64,000 nt of DNA from Antennarius striatus (Eukaryota > Chordata > Actinopteri > Lophiiformes > Antennariidae). The notes below the pieces were generated by a model. It saw nothing but the letters and a program-made list of their open reading frames with translations. It had not been told where the DNA came from and ran no database searches. Location of the stretch: positions 19,406,501 to 19,470,500 of the forward strand of contig NC_090793.1 of the NCBI RefSeq assembly GCF_040054535.1, written 5' to 3'. The position numbers were made by a program, and so were the translations under genes. Below, one piece after another: positions 24,401 through 35,200 of this stretch (positions are counted from its first letter, which is position 1; each line of letters starts with the position of its first letter).

Positions 24401-25624
24401 TTTACTTTTTCCAGCTCAGTGACTTCTATGGCTCTACCAGAGTTTGTCAGAACTTCATTGCTATTTGTGAATGTGCAGCAGTGGCCTGGGTTTTTGGTGA
24501 GAGAGTAATTATTTTAAATTTGTAGGTTTTTCCAACCATTTTTATGAAAATGTAAAGATTAACTATGCTTTCATCCATTTGTCTTTTCTCTTGCCACCAT
24601 GTAATTTAGTATGCGTTCATTTCTAATCCTTTCAGGAGCTGACCGTGTTTTAAACATCATAGCAGACATGACGGGACAGAGACCAGCTATTTTCTTCAAA
24701 GTCTGCTGGAAATACATCATCCCTCTCCTTTCATTGGTAATGGTGTTTTATTACTCTTGACTGTCTTCCATTTACTTTGTAAAAAGATTTTTGTGAAACT
24801 TGAGGCCAAGTTTTTGGCCCTTCTGGATTGAATTTCATGGATTATTTATGTGCATTTTATATTTTTGTCATTCAACATAACCAAACAGTAAATCACCAGT
24901 ATTACTGGTTTCATAACACATGTGCAGATAATGTAATGAATTACAATTCCAGATTTCCTTCATCCTCTACCTGGTGGATTACAAACGCCTCACAATCAAT
25001 GACTACGTTTACCCTGACTGGGCGTTTGCAGTAGGGTGTACCATGACCCTGTCCTCGGTTCTCATGGTGCCGCTGTGGGCAGTCGGAATGATGTGTTTGA
25101 CACCAGGAACCTTCAGACAGGTCAGAATTCATGCTGAACAATCTGCTGAAGGAGACTATTTGATTCCCATGTCAGCTTTGTCCTGAATGATTTCTGTGTG
25201 CAGTGTTGGGTATCAATCAATTGACAGCGGTCTGAAAGATGACCAAAATACAATTTGTCATTTGTTTGTAAATGTCTTGGATGAAATATCGTGGTTATCC
25301 AAAGGCTTTAAATCAAATTAACCTCTGTCAAAGAAATTTCAACAAGTGCAGTCGATTCTTCAGAAGACACTTCTCATTCAAGAGGAATTAGAGGCGAAAC
25401 GTCTTCAAGGAAATTTCTACAAGTCCAGCCAATTTGATTTAATTCATTTGGATAACCAAGACCTGGATGAAAGAGAACCTTCACATGAATATGATGGTGT
25501 GTGAACACACTTATCTTTGTTCCAGCGCTTGTCTGTCCTTTGTTGTCCTGCTGAAGATCCAGCCTGGCTAAGGAGAAGAACAAGAGAAGATGGACAGACT
25601 GTTGAACTAGCATCCTTAAATTAA
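18476..25624 (+). CDS. SLC6 family Na+/Cl- dependent transporter, unit D
   Basis: Complete 14-exon gene: 18476-18626, 18728-18862, 19016-19153, 19516-19618, 20903-21035, 21458-21592, 22329-22432, 23724-23848, 23963-24075, 24157-24294, 24394-24496, 24636-24736, 24953-25120, 25526-25624; 581 residues. It is closest to unit C in its N-terminus and upstream sequence. The TM1 pocket residue is Tyr31, with intact [17 protein letters not shown] and LLNSGTSF. The second extracellular loop carries three sites (NLT, NYT, NTT). Unit-specific changes are DLQ for DLE at the end of exon 6, NNCVKD for NNCYRD at the exon 7/8 join, GCTMTLSS for GWTMTFSS in the last membrane region, and a short tail ending ELASLN. 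The likely role is import of an amino-acid-type solute at the plasma membrane. Introns 4 and 7 are over 1 kb and carry repeats. Confidence 0.9.
20500..20600. repeat. Interspersed repeat fragment in unit D intron 4
   Basis: The phrase GTAGTCCTCAACATAAGAAC followed by GTAAGTTGAATGGTTCGTAA is the edge of a common fish DNA-element end. Only part is visible and no partner end was found. Confidence 0.3.
22110..22236 (+). repeat. Fish SINE/LINE tail in unit D intron 6
   Basis: The phrase CTGGGATAGGCTCCAGCAAC, then GTGACCCGCAAAAGC, then a GAAAATGAATGAATG end, is the widespread 3' tail shared by fish SINEs and their LINE partner. The upstream tRNA-like head is not seen, so the copy is truncated. Confidence 0.7.
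22780..23162 (+). mobile_element. Non-LTR retrotransposon 3' fragment in unit D intron 7
   Basis: The + strand reads the end of a fish LINE ORF2: a degraded CCCTCACCTATGGTCATGAG region, then a frame from 22,925 giving [17 protein letters not shown], then [11 protein letters not shown] and [12 protein letters not shown] frameshift separates the parts before and after about 22,925. The catalytic reverse-transcriptase core is absent. It is a different family from the fragments at 7,620 and 27,540, with a distinct [10 protein letters not shown] tail. Confidence 0.75.
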
Positions 25625-25869
25625 ATTAACTCAAGGCGTTATTTATCGCACTGCATTGTTTATTACCTCCAGCTAATATATTTGAAGGTCGAATTTGAAA
25701 AAAAAATTCAGAAACATACAATAAATCCATAAACCAGTAAATTATGTAATACATCTTTGTTGGCTTTTATCAAACAAGAGATTCATGAGTTTTCTGTTTC
25801 ACTGTTACTAAGTCAGTCAATGAGTTGTAAAAGTGTTGTAAAATGTTAAAAATGTATTAACTAAAGAGA

Positions 25870-25875
25870 AATAAA
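25870..25875 (+). terminator. Polyadenylation signal of unit D
   Basis: AATAAA about 245 nt downstream of the stop codon of unit D, followed by GT-rich text. Confidence 0.5.
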
Positions 25876-27539
25876 ACATTGTATGTCTTGTGAAATTAGG
25901 TTGAGCAGTAACAGCTGTTACCAGGGTGCGATTTGATAAAAATAGAGGTTGGGGGGAGGGGGTTATTATAAAAAAATAAGCAATTACTAAGCCTAATACT
26001 TTTTAGATTAATGGTAAACCATATAGACTTTAAATTCCAAACATTTTAACATTCATATTTAAAACAAAACCTTAAAAAGACATGAAACGTTTCATTTTCT
26101 GTGACAGCCATGATGTAGAAGACGAGGACGATGGAGTTTCCTACTTAAACATCAGGACCATGTATAAGGGCCGATCACATCAACATGTCCCATACATTCT
26201 GAATTTACGTGTCATGTTAAAATAACTCAGCAGATCTCCGACTAAGTGAACAGTCGGTTTTTTCTTTTTTACCTGTTAACATTAAACATCATCCTGAATA
26301 ACAAGCTGCCGTCTACAGACTAACAGAAGATCAGTAAATAAAAACAAGTTGAGAATCTGCCAATGAGTACAAGGAGAGACAATTCTTGTTTTGTGGCTTG
26401 ATGAGACAACTGTAGACAAGTAAAGGATAAAACATGATAAGACCTGACAATAAGAGGAACAAAGCCGATTGTCAGTATCCTCATGGTTGACTCATAGAAG
26501 CACACAAGCAATCAAAGAACAAATAATACGTCAGAACATTTCAGTGGAACAATAATGAACAGGCATGTGTGTCTGTGTGTGTTAGTATGTGTGTGGAGTA
26601 TCTATTAAGAGTGGAAAATCCCTATAGGAATCATTACAATGTAAAAATCTAAATAAATAAATAAATAAAATGAAACAACTAGACAAGTCATTAAATGACC
26701 ACAGGGCGCATAAGATAGCAAGAATGACATAAGAGATATTTGAAAAATTGCTCTCAAAGTTTGCCAGCAGAGTTGTTTCCTTCCATTGTTAAACAACTTA
26801 TACAACTTGATGTCAAAACTGGTTTTATATTGAAGATGACTCAGAAGGTAAAGCAGGATATCTCACAATACGGAAAGACAAACGTAAAAATGGGAAAGAT
26901 CAAAACAACAATTGGAAACAAGGGGAAGTGATGGACAGAAAGCCAAAAAGACAATGTATAGTCTTGTCTTTGAGTAACATCTGGACGTAGTCTTACTTCT
27001 GCTTGAAGAATCACGGAGCTATAACCTGGACAGTATTATTCGTTGATTTTTATGAATGGTGTGAAAAGACCCTATTCTTTTCTGATTGGCCACAAAATCA
27101 TATTTCTGCTCCATTTCGTGGCCATAATAGGTCAGACCTGAATTATGGCTCAGAAGTGTTTGTCCAGTCAGAACAGGTTAGAACAGGTTGTGTTGGGTTA
27201 ATGCCCCGCCGCAAGGAAAGAAGAGAGGACAATAAATAAAGCAATCCTGAAAGACATGTGGGACAATGAGGTCTCACATATGGCCAACCAGAGAATGGCA
27301 GAATACGCCAATAGCGTCCAGAAGCAGGGAGCAAAATTAAGATACAATGACTCAGCTTTCTGAATAATACTTGTAAAAGGCATAAATAGGTATGTTGAGA
27401 GTAACCTGGCAACACAGTGATAGTAGCTTGAAAGTAAAAGAGGCAAAACCAAGTCCAACTTTATCCAGAAAATATTACTTTTGTTTCTTTCTTCTCGTGC
27501 ATTAGTTTACTTCAATCTGGGACAGCAGAAAATCCATCT

Positions 27540-27880
27540 GGTTAAACTGGAATATGGTGTCTGAACGTCAGAAAGGCCGGACTGAGATGATTTGGAGGAG
27601 AGAGAGTGAAGAGATACTGGGGAGTCCAGAGGAGAGATAGTGAATATATTGGTAGAAGGATGCTGAGTTTTGAACTGCCAGGCAGGAGGCCTAGAGGAAG
27701 ACCAAAGAGGAGCTTTATGGATGTAGTGAAAGAGGACATGAAGGTAGTTGGTGTGAGAGAAGAGGATGCAGAAGACGGTTAGATAGATAGATATAGATAC
27801 TTTATTAATCCCAGAGGAAATGGAGCCAATTGATTCGCTGTGGCAACCCCTGAAGGGGAAAAGCCAAAAGGAAAAGGAGA
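27540..27880 (+). mobile_element. Non-LTR retrotransposon 3' end with GATA-type tail
   Basis: Same family as 7,620-7,990 but on the + strand. The phrase GCCAGGCAGGAGGCCTAGAG is followed by the tail codons of [14 protein letters not shown] and a 3' UTR phrase GCAACCCCTGAAGGGGAAAA. A TAGATAGATAGATATAGATA run and ACTTTATTAATCCC interrupt it at 27,780-27,812. That is a second repeat tail, also present at 39,187 and 55,736. The reading frame is broken by several changes. Confidence 0.7.
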
Positions 27881-28156
27881 AAGAATAAGATTGTGTCTGA
27901 ACGTTATTTAGCCTCTCATTCTGTTCAGCCAGATGGTAACACAAACACAGGACCAGGTTGGAAACATAAAAACTTGTTTAAAGAGCCTGGAATTTGTTCT
28001 GCTGTTCCAAATAATAATTACCCAAATTACTACGCATTCACTGTGTACTTACCTCCCCAACAGTTCGTTAAAAGTCAAAACTATTTTCTGTCATTAGTCA
28101 TGACAACGGAAACACACAGCAGATGAGTTCTAGAAGTCAGGACGACTAGAGAAGAT

Positions 28157-29180
28157 ATGGAATCGCACAAGAAAGCTGGAGACAGAGGAGAATGGGCCAG
28201 CAAGACAGAATACTTCTTGGTTGTTGCAGGACATGTAGTCGGACTGGGGAACGTGTGGAGATTCCCCTACTTTTGCTACAAGAATGGTGGAGGTAAAAAA
28301 AATAGAGAGAAAAGTCCAACAAAACTATTTTCACATTTCTGGTTGGTGACTGAACATATGTGTGTGAATATTCTACTCTAATAGGTGCCTTTCTGGTGCC
28401 ATATGGTCTGTTTGCGGTAGTATTGGGGGTACCCATGTTCCTATTTGAGACCTCAATTGGTCAGTACACCCAGGAAGGATTTGTCACCTGCTGGAGGAAG
28501 TTGTGTCCACTGGCAGTAGGTGAGTTTATGTGTGTTTAGATAGACTGTCAGCAGAAAAGCCATAAATATCAATAGTACACATTCATGCTGCTTAATGAAG
28601 TTAATAATGGTACGATTAAGTTGTGTTGTGTTTTAGGCATTGGTTGTGGACTTCTGGTGATGAAGTGTTATGACTTCAGCTACATTATAATTGAAGTCTG
28701 GGCTCTCTTCTACCTGGTGTTCTCATTCAGGGCCCAGATCCCCTGGGCCACCTGTAACAACACCTGGAATACAGGTAGCATTTAGACTGTTGAGTTTTCA
28801 AGGAAATATACCATCCTGTTCTTCTAACCACATTTCTGAGTCCATTGGGTTGAGATTGTGATAGACTATATCTGATTTAGTAAATTTCTCAAATGAAGTC
28901 AAATGTTTGTGTTTTAAATCAAACCAAATCTTTTATAGTGTCATTTCAGAACTCAGAATGAAGTGCAGCAACTTTGAATGTATGTTAAACTTTTTTTTTT
29001 TAATTTAACCTTTATTTAACCAGGCAAGCAATTAAGAACAGGTTCTTATTTACAAATGCAGCCTGAGCAAAGAGCAGTTGCTCTTAGAGGTGTAGGGGTG
29101 GGGAGGAAGGCTAAAATAAACACAAAGATATATATTATACAGAAAATATAAGAAAAATACAATACAAAAGAGAACGAGAC

Positions 29181-29223
<43 letters not shown>

Positions 29224-32200
29224 CACTCAACAAGTGCAGCTGTCAGCTACAATTTCAAACAGGTTTTGTTTAAAGGAGTGAGTGATATGGGGACAGTGGG
29301 TTTGAGGGTGTTTTGAAAAGTGTTCCAATCATTAGCTGCAGGGATGGAGAGTTTGATGAGCTTACTGGACCTAAGATTGCGGGCAAGATGGGAGAGGTGT
29401 AGAAGGGAGGAGAGGTAGGAAGGTGTTTTTCCAAGTATGGATTTGTAAATGAGGTGAAGCCAGTGGTGGGGCCGTCTGGTGTGGAGGGATGTCCAGTCTA
29501 CCAGGTTGTACAGGTCACAGTGGTGAGTTCTGAATGGAGCGCCTGTGGCAAAACGTATGGCAGAGTGGTGGAGAGCGTCAAGTTTGCTAAGGATAGATTG
29601 AGAAGCCATCCTATAGATGGTGTCACCATAACCAAATATGGGCAGGATGGTCATTTTCACAAGCATGTGTTTGGCTGAACGGGTGAAGGAGGCCTTATTC
29701 CGGTAGAGGAAGCTCAGGCGAGCTTAGACTTTTGATTGCAGGTGCTTGATGTGGGTGGTGAAGGAGAAGGATGAGTCCAACCAGAGACCAAGGTATTTAT
29801 AGCTGGTCACAAACTCCAGTTCAGAGCCATCGGCACAGAGGATTTTAGGGGCAGTGGTGGAATCATGTTTCCGTTCAAAAATAATGCATTTGGTTTTCTT
29901 GGAATTGAGTGAAAGATGAAGACCATGAAAGTACTGCTCGACAGAAGTGAGACTGAGTTGTAGTGTGGATGCTGCAGAGTGGAGAGAAGGGCCCTCTGAG
30001 TATAAGATGGTATCATCAGCATATAGATGAATCTTGGAATTACTGGCAAACTTGGCTACATTGTTGATGTAGATGGAGAACAGTGTTGGGCCCAGGATGG
30101 AACCTTGAGGCACCCCTTTTATGATGGGAAGAGGGTCAGACAAGACATTTACAGACTTTACTTGCTGAACTCTGTTGTTTAGGTAGCTAGCGAACCAGTT
30201 GCAGGAGTGTGATGACAGACCAATGCTAGTGAGCCTCCGCAGGAGGATGGAGTGGATGACAGAGTCAAAGGCTTTGGATAAGTCAATAAAGGCAGCAACG
30301 CAGATCTGTTTGGAGTCCAAGGAGGTAACAACATCATCCAGAACCTTCAAAGTGGCTGTAGTGCACCCGTGGCCAGGCCGGTACCCAGACTGTAGGTTGG
30401 ACAGAATATCATTTGAAGCAATGAAGTGGCTGAGCTGTCTATGAACCAATTTTTCTAGGATCTCGGCCATGCACGGCAGGATGGATATAGGTCTGTAGCA
30501 GTTGGGGTCAGAGCTAGAGCCACCTTTAAAGAGTGGAGAGACCAAAGCAGATTTCCAATCTGAAGGAAAAACAGACAGCTCCAGAGACAAGTTGAATAGA
30601 TACAAGATGGGGGTGGCAACGACAGGAGCAGCAACTTTTAAAAATAAGGGGTCGAGCCCATCAGAGCCAGCAGAGTTATTAGAGTCGAGTTTGGTGAGTT
30701 CCTCTAAAACCTCCAAGGTCAGGATGGTATTAAAGGAGAAGGTGCCTGAGCAGGAAGGTGTAGGTGAAAATGAGGGGGCAGTAGTGGGGGACTTGACAGA
30801 AGAGACATGGACTGAGTTTACAAAGTGTTGATTGAGAAGTGAAGCCATATGAGACTTATCAGTGACAACAGAGTCACCAATGGTCATTGCACTAGGAAAA
30901 CGGGGTGGGGCAAGCTTATTTTCCATGGACTTGACCGTTTTCCAGAATGTCTTGGAATCAGAACCACAGGATGCAAATTTGTCCAGATAATGAGAGACTT
31001 TGGCTTTTCTGACAGCCTGAGTGCATTTGTTCCTACACTGCCTAAAGGCAAGCCAGTCGACAGGTGACTGGGAGGAACGGGCTTTCTGCCATAAGGTGTT
31101 CTTCTGGTGGATTAAAGTGGCTAAGTCACGAGAAAACCAGGGGCTGACGTGATCCTTGATTTGAGATTTTATGAGAGGAGCGTGATTGTTGATGATCTGA
31201 CTGAAGGTCAACTTAAAGTAGGACCAGGCAGCATCCATAGTTGGAAACGTATTAATTCTATCCCAGTTCACTGCAGCAATGTCATGGAGAAAGACGTCTC
31301 GGTTAAACTTCTTCATGGAGGGTCTGGTTACAGTCACAGGTGGACGTTTAACTGAGGAACCAGAGCGTATGCAGGCAATAGCACAATGATCAATCAGATC
31401 TTGACTAAAGACGCCAGATTTATAATTAGAAGGGGCGTTTGTGAGGATCACATCTAACAGTGATGCAGAAGATGGAGATTTCAAATTATGTCTGATGGGC
31501 TCTGAAATAATTTGGAAGAGGTTTAGGCAAAGTCTTATGTTTTAACATCGGTACAGTAAAAAAACTCTTAAGTCATGTGTTTCTTCTCTAAATCAGCAAA
31601 CTGTCTGGATCTTCAAGGGTTGGATTCTCCCTCAGTAAACCTAACAGTAAATCGGATGATGCTGAAAAACACCACCTCTGCTGCTGTAGAGTTCTGGGAG
31701 TGAGTACCATTTACAGTATTTGATTTGTCCTTATCATTATCTATCAGGATTATCACATCACTGCTTGGTAGCACATTATTAGCAAACTATATCCAAAAAG
31801 TATGTTTGCACTCACCTGAACTTTATTAATCTGAAGCCTGACCTGGGGAAGAGACCAACATTTACCAGCATGTCCTCAAAACCTGGGCCATTAACTGAGA
31901 AATCTGGTCTGAAAAATGTCAACTGCAAATTAAATCAGGCAGAAAAAGTGTAACAAAAATGCTCAGTTTGATCTGAAAAAGAATATCAGGGTTTAGAAGA
32001 GCCACAAACTCAGCAAGTGGTTGTTCTACTAACCCAGTGGTTCTTAACCTTGTTGGAGGTACCGAACCCTGCCGGTTGCATATGCTCACTCACCGAACCC
32101 TTCTTTAGTAAAAAAAAAAAAAATTCATATTTAAGACATAAGTATATGTTTTACTGTATTTAATGAATTGTGAATTAATGTCACCTTTCTCAAAGAACTA

Positions 32201-35200
32201 AACCAAGACAGTCCATGAACTCACATGAGAATGACCTACCTGCAAATCAGTGTGACTTCTGCTGTTATTGAGAGACCAGTTCAGATATGTGCGGCTTCAC
32301 CTTGGCAAGTGCTACTCTGATGTCATTTTCACAGCAAAGACCGTTTCTTTTGTTTTCCATGCAGCTTAAGGAAGTGTTCCTTAATTTTTCCAGTGGGAGA
32401 CTCCAGTCTCGCACTGGTGTTTTGTCTTGACCTCCATCTCCACCGAACCCCTGAGACCGACTCACCGAACCCCTAGGGTTCGATCGAACGCAGGTTAAGA
32501 ACCACTGCACTAACCCTAAAAAAACAAAAACAAATTAGTTGTTAGTCTTTTAGTCTTTAGTCAAATTAGTCTTACGCACACTGGCCATCTCCCTTGTCTT
32601 TCTATGTTATCCGGTTCCTGAGTGTAACAAAGTTAAAATTTGACCCTGACCTAGTTTACTCAAGGTCAAGATCATCATCTCATTTTCATCCCCTTTGCTG
32701 CCCAAGTAATGTGCTTTTTGTTTCATCTTTCTATGTGCAACGGTTGCGAAGATATTTGGCAGACAAACTAACGGACGGACGAGCTAACCAACAAATTAAC
32801 CAACGAACACACCAACACTGACAATCGCAATACATCACCGCTTTGAAGCGGGATGTAAAAAGGTTTAGTGAGATGTGCAGTCAGTAAATTCTGAATTAAA
32901 TGGTAAAAATATTCAAAGTATTCAAAACTGAATTGTGATGTGGGGCAGACAAGAAATGAATCCAAAGATTCTGACTCGCATAAATTTGAAAGCAGCTTTT
33001 GGGACTTAGATTGATAAAAAACCCTAATTCCTACCTCAAGTTCATGCACCGTATAAAGCTAAAATTAGTCAGCGCATTGCTCACTCTGATATTAATAACA
33101 ACTTAATGTTAATGCTTTCTGATAGTATTTGAAGTACAAGTAAATTAGTGCCCATAAACCTGAAATGTTGATTGCACTGACATCAATATTTGCTTAGCCA
33201 GAGATGCCCTGTAATTTTTGTATTGTTGACGCATTTAAGTTTAGCATGTAAAGCAGCATAGAAGCTGAATCCTGTTATTTTCAGACGGAGGATGCTGGGA
33301 ATGTCTGGAGGCATTGAGGAGCTGGGCAGTGTCAGATGGGAGCTAGCCTTGTGCCTTCTGGTTGCTTGGACCTTCTGCTACTTCTGTATCTGGAAAGGTG
33401 TCAGATCTTCTGGAAAGGTGAGACTATATCAACTACAATGTAAAGAAAAAAAGAATAAAATTCGTCTATATTTGTAAACCAGGGATGTCAAAGTCAAATA
33501 CAGAGGGCCAAAAAAAAAAATCCAGCCCACAGGCATTGACTTTGACGTACGTGCTCTAAACTATGTTTTTCTCTGCATGATACCCGAGGCCTGTACCATA
33601 AAGCTGGATTACGGTTTAGCGAGATAACTTCTGGCTTAACTCTGGCTTTTCGGTACCATAAAGGTGACTTTCTATCAGGCTACGTTGTCGTGGTAACCTA
33701 TGCTGAACACCTAACCTGCTCCGGAGCAGGATAAGTTCAGGATAAGAGCTCAGCATGTATAACAGCCCCACCTACTGACCAATCAGTTCTCTTGGAAAAT
33801 GGGCTGAGAACCCGGTGGATCTTGGTGCACAGCTTGTGCGAAGAGCGCCCAGGCGCGAGAGAATGACAGAGACTGACACTGACAGAGAAAATCATGCAAA
33901 AGTGTTTGATTCGCTATTAAGCTCATGGTTCAGCACAAAAAGCCTGCCTAGGCCGGTTAATTTCATGCAGATACCCTCAGTAGTATGCTGCACACCACTG
34001 TTGGGTGGGCCACTTTGTGTTCGACCATCTGGTGGCTTGTTAGCATGTTAGCTGGCTTGCATGCTAATTAGTTTGGACAAGGACCTCTGAATGTGCTTTA
34101 CCTTGAATTATGGCACAAGGAATAAAAACATCATCTCCTGTGAATTAGTGAACGAGCACCAATATACAGTATGCATATAAATAGAAACTAGAACCAGGCA
34201 GTCACAGACTGCGACATCCCGCAACACGCCTGAATTCAAAACTTGACCCTGACCTACTTTCATAGGTCAGCATAGGTAGATCCAAGCACTAGCTTTGATC
34301 TATGATCTCACTCACACTGGCCTTCTCCCTGCCTAGTTTAAACCTAGTTCACCTAGTTCTCTCAAGGTCATCATTTTCATCCCCTTTGCTGCCTGAGTAA
34401 CGTGCTTTTTGTTTCATCTTTCTGTTGGCAACAGTTGCGAAGATATTTGGTGGGCAAACGAACGGACGAACACTAACAATTACAATACATCCCCCTTTGC
34501 GGGATGTAATAAGGGCAACACGGTGGCGCAGTGGGTAGCACTGTTGCCGCACAGCAAGGCAGTTCTAGTTTCGAGTCCCGCTCTGTGCGGGCTTTGCATG
34601 CTCTTCCCGTGTCTGCTTGGGTTCTCTCCAGGTTCTATTGAACTAAATAAAATGTGTGTTTCAGGGATGAAACAGCATGAAAACACTTTTCCGGTTGAAC
34701 TATTCCTCATTAAATTCTTGGGGACCGGTGGGTGTCTGGTTCTAGTCTAGCGTGGACTAAACTATGGGTTGTGAACTGGTAGCTGAGGTGTTAGTTCATC
34801 TCCTGAGCTTGCAATGAACCCATAAACTACTCCTTTAGCGTCCCCAAGTGGATGACATCCATTATTGCATGTCTACAAGCACTCAGGCCTGCATTGTAAA
34901 ATATAGCATGTAAAAAGAATGTAATTCATGAATGAGTTAAAATTTAAATACTGACTCTGACAAACAAATTTTTAACTGTGTTTTCTTGTAGGTGGCCTAC
35001 TTCACAGCTACGTTCCCTTACGTGATGCTCCTCATCCTGCTCATCAGAGGATTGACTCTGCCAGGAGCTTGGGATGGGATCTACTACTACATGTATCCAG
35101 ATGTGAATCGCCTGGCTGACCTTGAGGTTGTTTCTTCATTATGAAATTATTCCATTATTATTCCATAAATTATTCCGAGCTGTATGGATAAAATTATTCA

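Larger units (their letters stand above)
25625..28156 (+). other. Intergenic spacer D-E
   Basis: AATAAA lies at 25,870-25,875, about 245 nt after the stop of D. The middle 1.5 kb (25,900-27,500) shows no gene and no recognised element apart from a short AAAT run near 26,653. A LINE 3' fragment follows at 27,540-27,880. Just before unit E, the words CACACAGCAGATGA near 28,113 recall the leaders of C and D. Confidence 0.5.

Noticed and set aside
29247-29666. Independent 139-residue gene
   Set aside because: It is the C-terminus of the LINE ORF2, in the same frame as the main frame and separated only by one stop.
34513-34590. tRNA gene
   Set aside because: A- and B-box-like words are present but the cloverleaf is broken and the 3' body continues as a SINE.
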